Shown here: positions 1 through 9,001 of the stretch, one piece after another
How the letters are laid out: every line of letters starts with the position of its first letter
Numbering within the stretch: the first letter of the stretch is position 1
Source of the DNA: Desulfuromonas acetoxidans DSM 684
GTDB taxonomy: Bacteria > Desulfobacterota > Desulfuromonadia > Desulfuromonadales > Desulfuromonadaceae
Assembly (NCBI RefSeq): GCF_000167355.1
Contig: NZ_AAEW02000005.1
Span: 124,001-188,000, forward strand
Direction: 5' to 3'
DNA: 64,000 nt
Notes under the pieces: generated by a model
Databases searched by the model: none
What the model was told of the DNA's origin: nothing
Seen by the model: the letters and a program-made list of their open reading frames with translations, nothing else
Program-made: the position numbers and the translations under genes

Positions 1-1048
1 TCTCCAGCCCCACCCCTTTGAGATAAATACTGCGCAGCATGGCAATAAAGTAACGAGCTGGAAAAATATGGCTCAAAATGCGGATCGGCAGCGGCATATT
101 GGCGATCGTGAAAACAAAACCACTCAGTACCAGCGTTGGTAAAAAGCCGGTAATCAGAGCGATTTGATTGGCGACCACCTGTTTTTTCAGCACAATGCTC
201 AACACCAGTCCGTAAAACAGCACGCCGACGAGGAACACCGACGCCACCAGTAACACCAGCGCCGGTTCGCCACGCAACGGCACATCAAACAGCCATTGAC
301 CGAGACCGGCGGCGATCAGCACATCGACGATACCGATAAAGTAGAGCGGTATCGCCTTGCCCAGAGTCAACTCCAGACGACGAATCGGCGTACTGATCAG
401 TTGCTCCATCGTACCGGTCTCCCATTCACGGGCCACAGTAACACTGGCCAGCATGGATGCGATCACCACCATAACAATGGCAATAATGCCGGGAACGATA
501 TTGTAGGTGCTGACCAGGCCTTGGTTGTACCAGGCGCGCATATGACCTTCAACCTGCCCCACCTGGATTTCGCTGCCAAGATGACGACTGCGCTCGACCA
601 GGACCTGCTGACTGTACAGCCAGCCCAACGCCTGGGCGTAACCAAGAGCCAATCGACCGATGTTGGCATCACTGCCGTCGACAATCAGTTGCACCTGAGC
701 GGTCTTTCCTTGTTCAATATGGCGGGCAAAATCACGCTCGATGAGCAACGCCACCAGAATGCGGCGCTGGCGCATGGCGCTCTGAACTTCGTCGAGCGTT
801 TGCAACGAGTGCTCAATAGAAAAATAGCTTGAACCGTCAAATTGACTGATCAGATCACGACTTTGTGGCGACATGGAGCGATCAATCACAGCCGTCGGCA
901 CCTGCTTGAGGTCCATATTCAGCGCGTAGGCAAACAACGCCAGCAGCAGCACCGGGATGGCAACAGCCAACGCCAGGCTGCGCCAATCGCGCAGAATATG
1001 GATAAATTCTTTGACCACCACGGCCTTAAGTCGCTGCAGGTTAATCAT
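1..1048 (-). CDS. ABC-2 type transporter permease (YbhS-like), 3' part outside window
   Basis: Inner-membrane permease of an ABC efflux system. The frame is open from the ATG at 1048 (MINLQRLKAVVVKEF...) to the window edge, so the C-terminus is missing. One N-terminal membrane segment (about residues 22-42) is followed by a large soluble loop and then several hydrophobic segments, the usual arrangement of YbhS/YhhJ-type ABC-2 permeases. Its start overlaps the end of the upstream ATPase gene by 8 bases, which implies translational coupling. A second permease may follow outside the window, as in ybhFSR. Substrate cannot be read from the sequence; relatives export drugs or other hydrophobic compounds. 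Family is clear, substrate unknown. Confidence 0.85.
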   Translation of the reverse strand, partial: MINLQRLKAVVVKEFIHILRDWRSLALAVAIPVLLLALFAYALNMDLKQVPTAVIDRSMSPQSRDLISQFDGSSYFSIEHSLQTLDEVQSAMRQRRILVALLIERDFARHIEQGKTAQVQLIVDGSDANIGRLALGYAQALGWLYSQQVLVERSRHLGSEIQVGQVEGHMRAWYNQGLVSTYNIVPGIIAIVMVVIASMLASVTVAREWETGTMEQLISTPIRRLELTLGKAIPLYFIGIVDVLIAAGLGQWLFDVPLRGEPALVLLVASVFLVGVLFYGLVLSIVLKKQVVANQIALITGFLPTLVLSGFVFTIANMPLPIRILSHIFPARYFIAMLRSIYLKGVGLE

Positions 1049-2936
1049 CGCTACGCGCCTGTTCAATTAATCGGATAAAAACATCTTCCATACTCGGCTC
1101 TGTCACAGAGACCTGTGCGGCCACCTGCTGTTGACGGAAGAACGCTTCCATTTGCCTCTGTCCTTGCTGTGCATCACGCACCGTCACATGCAATCCCGCC
1201 CCAAACAGCGCCACATCCGTGATCTGATCAAGGTCGGCAACCGCATCCAGCCATTGCTGGGGTCGCTCTACAGCAACCTGAAACAACAGGCCATCATGAT
1301 GCTGACTCTTTAATTGCGCCGCAGATCCGGAAGCGATCATCGCGCCGCGATAGATCAAGGCCAAACGGTCGCAATACTCAGCCTCTTCCATGTAATGGGT
1401 GCTGACAAACACGGTCACGCCGTGATCGGCCAGCTCGTTGATAATCTCCCAAAATAAACGACGACTGGCCGGGTCCGCACCACTGGTCGGCTCATCGAGA
1501 AACACGATGGACGGTGCATGGAGGATGGCGCAGGCCAACGCCAACCGTTGCCGCCAGCCACCGGCAAGATCCGCAGTCGGTTCAGAGCGGCGTTGTTCAA
1601 GTCCGGACAATTGCAGCGCCCAATCACGTCGCTTGGCCAGATGGGTGCCGGACAGGCCATAGATACCGCCGTAAAAGTCAATATTTTCCACCACCCGCAA
1701 ATCTTCATAGAGCGAGAACTTCTGGCTCATGTAGCCAATGCGGGTTTTAATTCGCTCGCCCTGACGCTGGACATCAAAACCAGCCACCTGACCGCGCCCG
1801 GCACTCGGCGTCAACAGCCCGCATAACATGCGGATGGTCGTACTTTTGCCGGCCCCGTTCGGCCCCAGAAAGCCAAAGATCTCACCGTACGGCACATCCA
1901 GAGTAATTTTGTCGACGGCGGTAAAACTGCCAAAGGTTCGTGTCAGATCCTCCGTAATTACAGCACTGCCTTGCGGGCTGTCGATCCCCTGAGCCACCTG
2001 ACTGAGCAAGGCATCTTTCTCGCTGTCCGCAGGTTGTAGGGTCATAAATATATCTTCGAGCTGGGCACGCTCCTGAACAATATCGCTGGCATCCGGTAAC
2101 CAGCGACGCAGTTGAATCATCATGGCTTGCGAGTCGTCACAACGCACCCTGACCCGGTCGCCGTAGAGATGTATCTGGTCGGAATCAAGATGCTGCTTGA
2201 GAATCCGTGCCGACTCAATACAGCGCGAACACGATACCGAAACAATATGCAGCCCGCTCTCTTCGACCACCTGTGCGGGCGTTCCTTCGCGGATCAACTG
2301 TCCCTGATGCAACAGACCGACCCGTTCACAACGCTCGGCTTCATCGAGATAGGCGGTACTGACAATGATGGTCATGCCTTCGCCAACCAGTTCATAGAGG
2401 ATGCGCCAGAAGTCGCGACGACTGACCGGATCGACGCCGTTAGTTGGTTCATCAAGCAACAACACCTGGGGTTTATGAATCAGGGCACAGATCAGCTGGA
2501 GTTTTTGTTTCATGCCACCGGACAGTTGACCGGCACGCCGCTGACGGAACGGGCGCATGGTGCTGAAATCAAGCAGCAGTTCGGTGCGCTCGCGGCGTTC
2601 CGCGCCACTCATGCCGTAAAGATCGGCATAAAAGCGGATGTTTTCATCAACCGTCAGATCGGGATAAAGGGCAAAACGCTGACTCATATAAGCCATGCGA
2701 TCTTTGACCTGCTCCTGCTGTGAGGTTGACGAAAACCCGCTGATAAACGCTTCGCCGCTATCCGGTCGCAACAGGCCGCTGAGCATACGCAATGTTGTCG
2801 TCTTACCTGCGCCGTCCGGACCGATCAGACCATAGATGGTGCCGTGCCCCACCTGAAGAGCCAGTGACTGGACGGCAACAAGCGGACCAAACGCTTTTTT
2901 CAGTCCACGGGCTTCAACAGCCCACGCGTCACTCAT
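1041..2936 (-). CDS. ybhF: ABC transporter ATPase with two fused nucleotide-binding domains (YbhF-like)
   Basis: Energises the adjacent ABC-2 efflux permease. The 631-residue protein holds two complete nucleotide-binding domains. The first has Walker A GPDGAGKT near residues 39-46 and signature LSGGMKQKL. The second has Walker A GPNGAGKST near residue 365 and a less usual signature, LAGGWRQRL. Both have a Walker B followed by DEPT. This tandem arrangement and length match YbhF. Its ATG overlaps the stop of the membrane-fusion gene (ATGA), and its end overlaps the permease start, so the four genes from 4593 down form one tight operon. Asp in place of Asn in the first Walker A is seen in this subfamily and does not suggest inactivation. 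Confidence 0.9.
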   Translation of the reverse strand: MSDAWAVEARGLKKAFGPLVAVQSLALQVGHGTIYGLIGPDGAGKTTTLRMLSGLLRPDSGEAFISGFSSTSQQEQVKDRMAYMSQRFALYPDLTVDENIRFYADLYGMSGAERRERTELLLDFSTMRPFRQRRAGQLSGGMKQKLQLICALIHKPQVLLLDEPTNGVDPVSRRDFWRILYELVGEGMTIIVSTAYLDEAERCERVGLLHQGQLIREGTPAQVVEESGLHIVSVSCSRCIESARILKQHLDSDQIHLYGDRVRVRCDDSQAMMIQLRRWLPDASDIVQERAQLEDIFMTLQPADSEKDALLSQVAQGIDSPQGSAVITEDLTRTFGSFTAVDKITLDVPYGEIFGFLGPNGAGKSTTIRMLCGLLTPSAGRGQVAGFDVQRQGERIKTRIGYMSQKFSLYEDLRVVENIDFYGGIYGLSGTHLAKRRDWALQLSGLEQRRSEPTADLAGGWRQRLALACAILHAPSIVFLDEPTSGADPASRRLFWEIINELADHGVTVFVSTHYMEEAEYCDRLALIYRGAMIASGSAAQLKSQHHDGLLFQVAVERPQQWLDAVADLDQITDVALFGAGLHVTVRDAQQGQRQMEAFFRQQQVAAQVSVTEPSMEDVFIRLIEQARSDD

Positions 2937-3964
2937 GGCGACTCCAGGAGGATCTGCCCTTCAACAGGCATCCCCGGTTTCAGTTCGTGCTGCGGATTTG
3001 CCAAGGTGATTTTAACGCGGTACATAAAATTGATCCGCTCACGGTAGGTTTGCACCGACTTGGGAGTGAACTCCGCTTCGTCAGAGATATAGGTGACCAC
3101 ACCGTTGAAATCACGCTCAGGCCAACTGTCACTGCGAATCACCGCTTTCTGGCCAAGCTGAATGCGGCCAAGATCTGTTTCACTGACATACACCCGCGCC
3201 CACACCTCATCGAGAACGGCTGCGGTAAAAATGACACTGCCCGGTTGAACGTATTCCCCCACTTCGGCCGGCCGAGTAAGAATGGTGCCATCAAGCGGTG
3301 CGTTAAGATGGGTATAGGTCAGTTGCTGGCGCGCCTGCGCGGTTGTCTGCTCAGCCACTTTCACTTGGGCCTGAGCAGACAAGATCGCCTCATTGCGCGA
3401 GCCTTCGACCGCCAGACTTAACCGTTCCCTAGCCTGGCCAACAGCCGCCCGCGCCTGTTTTACATGCTGTTGTGCAGTTTTCAAGGCGGTCTGGTACAGC
3501 TCCAGAGTGCGGCGGCTGGTGCCACCTTCTTCATAGAGTTGGGAGAAACGCTGTTCATCGAGTTGCGCCTGTTCGAGTTCGGCCTGACTGGCCTGCTCTG
3601 CAGCTCGCGCTTCATTTATGGCGGCCTGAGCTTCGCGAATCTGTTGGGTGCGACTGCCGGCCAGCACTTCGTTGAGCACAGTTTGCTGATAATCGCGTTG
3701 CGCTTCGGCCACAGCGACCGCCAGAGTTTCATCACTGTCCTCAAGCACTGCGAGTTGTTGCCCCTGTTTGATCTGGTCGCCTTCATCAACATGCAGCTCG
3801 CTGAGACGACCGGAAATCTTAAACGACAAATCAACCTCCGTGGTCTCGATCATCCCGGAAACAAGGACACGGTCCTGAGGAACCGTATCGCGACTGTTGA
3901 CGATGACAAAACCCACAGCAGCACCGATCACAAGAATCAGCGGCAACAGGAGTAATTTTTTCAT
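2933..3964 (-). CDS. HlyD-family membrane-fusion protein of the efflux system (YbhG-like)
   Basis: Periplasmic adaptor linking the inner-membrane ABC pump to an outer-membrane channel. Starting at the ATG at 3964 gives MKKLLLLPLILVIGAAVGF, a single N-terminal membrane anchor. A lipoyl-type half-motif (residues about 45-75), a long Ala/Gln/Glu-rich coiled coil (about 80-210), the second lipoyl half with LNAPLDGTI, and a beta-barrel domain follow. A strong GAGGAGGGG ribosome site sits just before this ATG, and the ATG overlaps the TetR stop (ATGA), which favours it over an in-frame start 24 bases upstream. Family assignment is secure; the exported compound is unknown. Confidence 0.88.
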   Translation of the reverse strand: MKKLLLLPLILVIGAAVGFVIVNSRDTVPQDRVLVSGMIETTEVDLSFKISGRLSELHVDEGDQIKQGQQLAVLEDSDETLAVAVAEAQRDYQQTVLNEVLAGSRTQQIREAQAAINEARAAEQASQAELEQAQLDEQRFSQLYEEGGTSRRTLELYQTALKTAQQHVKQARAAVGQARERLSLAVEGSRNEAILSAQAQVKVAEQTTAQARQQLTYTHLNAPLDGTILTRPAEVGEYVQPGSVIFTAAVLDEVWARVYVSETDLGRIQLGQKAVIRSDSWPERDFNGVVTYISDEAEFTPKSVQTYRERINFMYRVKITLANPQHELKPGMPVEGQILLESP

Positions 3965-4593
3965 AACCCCTCCTCTTTCAGGCCACACAGACCATGCAGG
4001 GAAAATTGGTATATATGTTGAGCATGACGTTCAATCTCTTCACGATCTTTGCCGAGCGTAAAACCTGAACGACTCATGACTTCATGGGCGATAAACGGAT
4101 ACAGGCATTGTCCGGCAACACTGGTGGCTATTCGGATCAGTTCCGCCGGTTCCCGTGGCCCGACAAATTCGCGCACCACATCGACCATGGTCAAAATCAT
4201 CGGTTGAATATGGCGTTGAAACAGTTTTTCAAAGGCCGGTGACGGTGCGGTTAACTCCCGCGCCATCAGTCGCACCCGCGAACGATCACGTCCGAGGCCG
4301 TCACCACCAATCAGACGATGCAGTAACAGGCGAATTATCTGGCGCAAGCGCTGTTCAGCGGACATGCCCGGCGTCAGGTAGTCGGTCATGGGGTAGCGGT
4401 CAAAAGCGTCACCAATCACCTGATCAAGGAGGGCTTCATACAGACCGTTTTTGTTTTTGTAGTGGTAATGAACCAGGGCAACACTGACACCGGACTTGGC
4501 GCAGATGTCGCGAATCGTCGTGGCCTTAAAGCCCTTATCGGCGAAGAGTTTCAGTGCCGTCTGTTCAATACGTTGCTTTGCAGAAAGTTTCAT
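3961..4593 (-). CDS. TetR-family repressor with YbiH/CecR-like C-terminal domain
   Basis: Probable local repressor of the efflux operon it heads. The first 50 residues form a TetR helix-turn-helix (TTIRDICAKSGVSVALVHYHY). The remainder resembles the DUF1956 ligand-binding domain of E. coli CecR (YbiH), which controls ybhGFSR. The same gene order here (regulator, fusion protein, double ATPase, permease) supports that comparison. Length of 210 residues is normal. The stop overlaps the next start, so regulator and pump are co-translated and autoregulation is likely. An imperfect palindrome lies 12-25 bases upstream of the start and may be the operator. Confidence 0.87.
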   Translation of the reverse strand: MKLSAKQRIEQTALKLFADKGFKATTIRDICAKSGVSVALVHYHYKNKNGLYEALLDQVIGDAFDRYPMTDYLTPGMSAEQRLRQIIRLLLHRLIGGDGLGRDRSRVRLMARELTAPSPAFEKLFQRHIQPMILTMVDVVREFVGPREPAELIRIATSVAGQCLYPFIAHEVMSRSGFTLGKDREEIERHAQHIYQFSLHGLCGLKEEGL

Positions 4594-4604
4594 TTATCGC
4601 ACCC

Positions 4605-4618
4605 TGAACAAATGTTTA
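4605..4618. promoter_or_regulatory. candidate TetR operator upstream of the efflux operon
   Basis: The 14 bases TGAACAAATGTTTA form an imperfect palindrome (10 of 14 positions symmetric) just upstream of the TetR-family start at 4593. Its position and AT-rich core fit an autoregulatory operator. There is no second copy nearby, so this is a suggestion only. Confidence 0.35.
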
Positions 4619-4766
4619 GTTTAAGCCTAACGTACTTTGCTCCTCGGCGCAAGGAGCAGAGGACATCGTTGGCACCGGTGCTATTTGTCCGTTCCTGGAA
4701 AAACGGAACGACAGAAGGTTACTCGCTTACGGAAAAGACGCGTGTCGAGAGATGGGAACAAAAAAA

Positions 4767-4792
4767 AGCGGAGCAACAATGGTTGCTCCGCT
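4767..4792 (-). terminator. terminator of tRNA-Glu, possibly bidirectional
   Basis: A perfect 11-bp stem (AGCGGAGCAAC with GTTGCTCCGCT) encloses a 4-base loop. In the minus direction it is followed by a run of seven T. It lies 25 bases past the 3' end of the tRNA. The plus direction also ends in TTTT. Confidence 0.85.
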
Positions 4793-4816
4793 TTTCGTCC
4801 CATAACGGGATGTGGA

Positions 4817-4894
<78 letters not shown>

Positions 4895-4966
4895 ATATAT
4901 GTAACATCGGGAAAACCCGAAATTTTCAGTAGCTTGTGGAGAAGTGATCTCCCTGAAAACGCGCTG

Positions 4967-4995
4967 ATAATAATGAACATTGTCGGTCAGGTCAA
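4967..4995 (-). promoter_or_regulatory. sigma-70-type promoter for tRNA-Glu
   Basis: On the minus strand TTGACC (4995-4990) and TATTAT (4972-4967) are separated by exactly 17 bases. Predicted start is near 4960, which leaves a leader of about 65 bases before the mature tRNA 5' end, to be removed by processing. Confidence 0.6.
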
Positions 4996-5182
4996 GACAA
5001 AAAAACGACGAATGTTTTTTTTATGTTCAAAGGACACATTGACGGTAACGTAAGAAGGCTTTTCACACAATCACCCACTCCCTGCCCCAGCCTGTGCGCG
5101 ATTTTTTCTCTCAACGTGGACAACCAGGATGGGTTCCGCTACTATTATTAAAAATCCCCCTTGCTTGAAGAAGGAATGTCAC

Positions 5183-5548
5183 ATGAATGAAAAACGTCAC
5201 TATGCTCGTGTCAATTTCGTTGAGCAGGCCCACCTGCAATATGCCGATCAGTCGCGGGAAGTCACTCTGCACGATATCTCCCTCAAAGGAGCATTAATAG
5301 AACTGGCTCAGCCTGTTGCAAACGATCTGACCGGGTCCGCATGCCACCTGTCGTTACGTTTGGCCGACAGCAGCATTGTTCTTGATTTTGATGCGCAGGT
5401 GGCTCACGCCGAGGGAACAGCGATGGGTATGACCTTCACAGGCATGGACAGCGACAGCATCACCCACCTGCGTCGCCTGCTGGAACTCAATACCGGAAAT
5501 CCGGAAGAGATTGACCGGGAACTGAGCTACATGGTTCAGAACCGCTGA
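5183..5548 (+). CDS. PilZ-domain protein, predicted cyclic-di-GMP receptor
   Basis: Small cytoplasmic protein of 121 residues formed almost entirely by a PilZ domain. It carries the N-terminal arginine motif RHYAR (residues 5-9) and the downstream motif DISLKG, the two elements that bind cyclic-di-GMP in this family. The ATG at 5183 is preferred over one 54 bases upstream because AAGGAA stands just before it and the domain begins right after it. It is monocistronic, running toward a convergent unknown gene. A diguanylate cyclase is encoded at 34600 in the same window, but no direct link between the two is visible. Its effector target is unknown. Confidence 0.85.
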   Translation: MNEKRHYARVNFVEQAHLQYADQSREVTLHDISLKGALIELAQPVANDLTGSACHLSLRLADSSIVLDFDAQVAHAEGTAMGMTFTGMDSDSITHLRRLLELNTGNPEEIDRELSYMVQNR

Positions 5549-5568
5549 TCGTTATACTTCTCCAACCG

Positions 5569-6387
5569 TCATTTCGTTCCAGGTTTGATCGTGTTCCAGC
5601 CTTTGGACGTGACCAGTTCAAGCAGTTGTTCGACTCGCAAGTGACAGTCAGTCAGGCCCATAACCTCCTGACCGGGCAGTGCATAGTCTGATGCCGGCCA
5701 GACACCTTCAGCTGTGGGGTCAATGCAGTCCGGCACGGCAATCCCTTCAAGCAATTCGTAAATGTCATCCATATCTGTCTCAACTCCGACCACCTCACAA
5801 CCGGCACAACGAGCCAGATAAAGCACCTGTCGGCATTGCATCTGTTCTGGCGGATAACCCCACTCCCAGTAAACATTGATGGGGAAATAGCGCCACCCTT
5901 GTTGATCGGCGACCGTCACCGGCTGAACAAAGCACAACACAACACTGGCCTCATATACGCTTTCATCAAGAGGGACACCTTCCGGTTTCACTGCATACAG
6001 GCGCAAAGGGCGCTCAGAATTCCAATGCTGTTCAATGAAATCCGCTGCAGCGGCAATATTGTTATGAAACGTCAGGCAGGGATACATGGCCGCATCCTTG
6101 CCCTGCAACCAAGAGGGATCAGCGCCAAGGAGATCAACGCCAACAGCCATCTGTTGCTCTGCTGTCTCTGCCAGTCCCTGTGCATTCAGTCCACAACGGC
6201 TGACGAGCTGTTGCCAGCGAGCGGCATCCAGTGATGGTGGCAGTTCCATACTTTGATCACCTCCGCAACAGCCTGGAGCCGGAGCATCAGGCAAATGCGC
6301 GCGACGTCGTCCTGCGATATAACTGACAATCCCACCCAAGAGGCATAGGATCACGGCACTCCAGATCAGATAGGCAAACCATTGCAT
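5569..6387 (-). CDS. membrane-anchored protein of unknown function
   Basis: I do not recognise the family. The 272-residue product has one N-terminal membrane segment (about residues 4-25), a short basic stretch (GRRRAH), then a Cys pair (GCCGGD, about residues 39-44) and a soluble domain rich in Trp, Tyr and Cys. That domain contains the segments YFPINVYWEWGYPPEQ and LARCAGCEVVGVETDMDD. The paired cysteines could bind metal or form disulfides, which is inference. A good AAGGAGG ribosome site precedes the ATG. The gene is convergent with the PilZ gene and divergent from the next gene. Confidence 0.7.
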   Translation of the reverse strand: MQWFAYLIWSAVILCLLGGIVSYIAGRRRAHLPDAPAPGCCGGDQSMELPPSLDAARWQQLVSRCGLNAQGLAETAEQQMAVGVDLLGADPSWLQGKDAAMYPCLTFHNNIAAAADFIEQHWNSERPLRLYAVKPEGVPLDESVYEASVVLCFVQPVTVADQQGWRYFPINVYWEWGYPPEQMQCRQVLYLARCAGCEVVGVETDMDDIYELLEGIAVPDCIDPTAEGVWPASDYALPGQEVMGLTDCHLRVEQLLELVTSKGWNTIKPGTK

Positions 6388-6640
6388 CAGCGTCCTCCTT
6401 TATCATTCGACACAAGACCTTCAAAATCATGAAACCCAAAACCCGTTGCACATCAACACATTGGACGATGACACAACAAAACCGGACACTAGCAAATTGT
6501 CTACGGTTGAGCAATGCAATTTCCTTGCACACCGGGGCGCTTTCTGACAATATGCAGCGCGACCCGTTCCACAGGCTGTTGACAAAATGTGTTCGACAGC
6601 GCTGTGTATTCATTTCAATCCAAAGCACGGAAGGTTTCTC

Positions 6641-7033
6641 ATGCTGACAACCCGGGATCAGCAGGCGGTTTTCCTGCTGGCGCATGTCGTTATTCGTGAT
6701 CGTAATCTGTCAGTGGCGGCATTGAAAAGCGGTCAGGACATTCACCATCGCACCCCTGGTCGGCCAACCATGTTGGACTGGGCGATGGACTACATCCTGA
6801 CACTGCCCGATGACATGGGAGATCAGGAGTTGCTCCACAATCTGCACCTGAATCCGTCGCATCAGTGGACACCGGAACAGGCCCGACGCGTCGCTACCGT
6901 ACATAAAAGTTTTTACCAGCGCCTCACCGATCAACGTATTTACGCCATCGGCGTAAAATGGCTGAACTCTCAAGGCCGGTTGATCCTCCAGCAATATGCA
7001 CTGAGCCAGGCTTCTGCACAGACCTGCCAGTAA
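6641..7033 (+). CDS. hypothetical protein upstream of oleA
   Basis: A 130-residue soluble protein without signal peptide or membrane segment; I do not recognise a domain. The ATG at 6641 follows a GGAAGG ribosome site at suitable spacing, so the 54 bases of open frame upstream are probably not coding. The central part, with MLDWAMDYILTLPDDMG and WTPEQARRVATVHKSFY, is predicted to be helical. It ends 38 bases before oleA on the same strand and may share its transcript. Nothing in the sequence ties it to olefin synthesis. Confidence 0.65.
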   Translation: MLTTRDQQAVFLLAHVVIRDRNLSVAALKSGQDIHHRTPGRPTMLDWAMDYILTLPDDMGDQELLHNLHLNPSHQWTPEQARRVATVHKSFYQRLTDQRIYAIGVKWLNSQGRLILQQYALSQASAQTCQ

Positions 7034-7071
7034 TTTTCAATAATTCGAGCAACACAACACGCAAAACGGTT

Positions 7072-8115
7072 ATGAACTACCAAAACGTTTATATTAACGC
7101 TATCAATTACGAACTTCCGCCGGTAGTCGTCTCCTCACAGGAGCTTGAACATCGTCTGGCACCGTTGTATGAGGCGCTGCATATGCCTCTTGGGCAGCTC
7201 CAGGCCCTCACCGGCATTCGCGAGCGGCGCTGGTGGCAACCGAACACCCCGCTGTCACAAGGTGCGATTGCTGCCGGACACAAAGCACTCACCGCAGCAG
7301 ATGTCCCGGCTGAGGCGATCGGCGCCATCACCTATGCCGGTGTGTGCCGCGAATTGTTTGAACCGGCGACCGCCTGCCGGGTGGCCGATGGCCTGGGTAT
7401 TGGTGGCGAAGCCCTGATTTACGACACCAGCAATGCCTGCCTTGGTGTTCTCAACGGCATCCTCGATATGGCAAACCGCATTGAACTTGGCCAGATTCGT
7501 GCCGGGATGGTGGTCTCCTGTGAAAGTGCCCGCGAACTTAACGAAGTCACCATTCGCCGTATGCTTAAAGAACAGGATATGGCTCTGTTCTCCCGCTCTG
7601 TCGCTACCCTGACCGGCGGCTCCGGAGCTGTGGCCGTACTGCTGACCGATGGTTCGTTCAACAGCGCACAATCTCACAAATTACTTGGCGGCGTCGCGTT
7701 GGCAGCCCCCCAACACCACCAACTGTGCCGCTGGGGTGTTGAGGAAACCGCTCAGGACCAACTGCGCCAATTCATGAACACTGATGCCGTGGCCGTTATG
7801 AATAACGGTGTGCAATTGGGCCTCGACACCTGGAAGAAGTTTTTGCCGACCATGGACTGGAGCGAAACCGACATTGATCGTGTCATCTGTCACCAGGTCG
7901 GGTCAGCCCATCAGACCACCATTCTTAAGACGTTGGATATCGATGCGCGTAAAGACTTCACTACGTTTGAGTTTCTCGGCAATATCGGCACCGTATCGCT
8001 ACCGATTACTGCGGCCATTGCCGCTGAGCGCGGTATCCTCAAAGCCGGCGACCGAACTGCCCTGCTGGGAATCGGCAGTGGTCTGAACTGCATGATGTTG
8101 GGAGTACAATGGTGA
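7072..8115 (+). CDS. oleA: OleA, acyl-CoA head-to-head condensing enzyme
   Basis: Thiolase-superfamily enzyme that joins two fatty acyl-CoA molecules by a non-decarboxylative Claisen condensation to a 2-alkyl-3-ketoacid, the first step of long-chain olefin synthesis. Catalytic residues are all visible in 347 residues: nucleophile Cys123 (SNACLG), His274 (VICHQ) and Asn304 (FLGNIG). The OleA-specific base Glu97 lies exactly 26 residues before the Cys, as in the Xanthomonas enzyme. That Glu separates OleA from ordinary FabH. The ATG at 7072 starts the conserved fold; the 114 bases of open frame before it have no ribosome site. It overlaps oleB by 7 bases, and oleC and oleD follow. Confidence 0.93.
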   Translation: MNYQNVYINAINYELPPVVVSSQELEHRLAPLYEALHMPLGQLQALTGIRERRWWQPNTPLSQGAIAAGHKALTAADVPAEAIGAITYAGVCRELFEPATACRVADGLGIGGEALIYDTSNACLGVLNGILDMANRIELGQIRAGMVVSCESARELNEVTIRRMLKEQDMALFSRSVATLTGGSGAVAVLLTDGSFNSAQSHKLLGGVALAAPQHHQLCRWGVEETAQDQLRQFMNTDAVAVMNNGVQLGLDTWKKFLPTMDWSETDIDRVICHQVGSAHQTTILKTLDIDARKDFTTFEFLGNIGTVSLPITAAIAAERGILKAGDRTALLGIGSGLNCMMLGVQW

Positions 8116-8990
8116 AACGACTGCTGCCCTTTCAAGGAAACACGCTGACCCTGGCCAACAACCTGCGTTATCACTATCTGGATAAAGGTCAGGGAGATCC
8201 TGTGGTCATGGTGCATGGTAATCCGAGCTGGTGTTACTATTACCGCCACTTGGCTGTTGCACTGTCCGCCAGTCATCGGGTCATTGTTCCCGACCACATC
8301 GGCTGTGGACTGTCGGACAAACCGGATGATTCCCGCTACCGTTACACCCTCGAACAGCGTATCGCCGATCTCGAAACCCTGTTGGACCATCTGCAGATCA
8401 AAGAAAATATTACCCTGGTGGTTCACGATTGGGGCGGCATGATTGGCATGGCCTATGCCACCCGCTACCCAGAGCGGATCAAGCGCTGCGTCGTGCTCAA
8501 CACCGGAGCCTTTCACCTGCCACCATCCAAACCGCTGCCAAAAGCACTGAAACTGTGTCGCGACAGCAAACTTGGCGCGTTTCTGGTGCGCGGGTTCAAC
8601 GCCTTCAGCCGTGGGGCGGCCTGGGTCGGCTGCAAGATCAATCCCATGCCCCCGGCCCTGCGTGCCGCTTATATGGCCCCGTACAATACCTGGAACAATC
8701 GCATTGCCACTTTGCGCTTTGTTCAGGATATTCCCCTTGATCCGTCAGATCGCGCCTATGCTGAAGTTAGTCGGGTTGCGGACAATCTCCACCTGCTGGT
8801 GGACAAACCCATGTTTATAGGTTGGGGTGAAAAAGACTTCGTTTTTGACCACCATTTTCTTGCTGAGTGGCAAAAACGGTTTCCCAACGCCCAATATCAT
8901 ACCTGGCCACGTGGCGGCCATTACATCCTTGAAGATGTCGGCGACGAACTGATCCCATTGATCTGCCGATTCATTCAGGAAACAAAGTGA
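8109..8990 (+). CDS. oleB: OleB, alpha/beta-hydrolase beta-lactone decarboxylase
   Basis: Converts the cis-beta-lactone made by OleC to a cis-olefin with loss of CO2. The 293-residue protein is a haloalkane-dehalogenase-type alpha/beta hydrolase. It has the oxyanion segment HGNPSW (residues 36-41), nucleophile Asp107 in HDWGG, and catalytic His271 in GGHYILED. An Asp rather than Ser nucleophile is expected for OleB. No signal peptide is present; OleB, OleC and OleD form a cytoplasmic assembly in studied bacteria. Start ATG overlaps the last codons of oleA. Confidence 0.92.
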   Translation: MVKRLLPFQGNTLTLANNLRYHYLDKGQGDPVVMVHGNPSWCYYYRHLAVALSASHRVIVPDHIGCGLSDKPDDSRYRYTLEQRIADLETLLDHLQIKENITLVVHDWGGMIGMAYATRYPERIKRCVVLNTGAFHLPPSKPLPKALKLCRDSKLGAFLVRGFNAFSRGAAWVGCKINPMPPALRAAYMAPYNTWNNRIATLRFVQDIPLDPSDRAYAEVSRVADNLHLLVDKPMFIGWGEKDFVFDHHFLAEWQKRFPNAQYHTWPRGGHYILEDVGDELIPLICRFIQETK

Positions 8991-9001
8991 CATAAGAAAC
9001 C

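Noticed and set aside
2112-3421. Long plus-strand frames opposite the efflux ATPase and fusion protein genes
   Set aside because: Antisense shadows; the minus-strand products have clear family motifs and coupled starts.
6958-7071. 38-residue N-terminal extension of OleA
   Set aside because: It overlaps the preceding gene, has no ribosome site and is not part of the thiolase fold.
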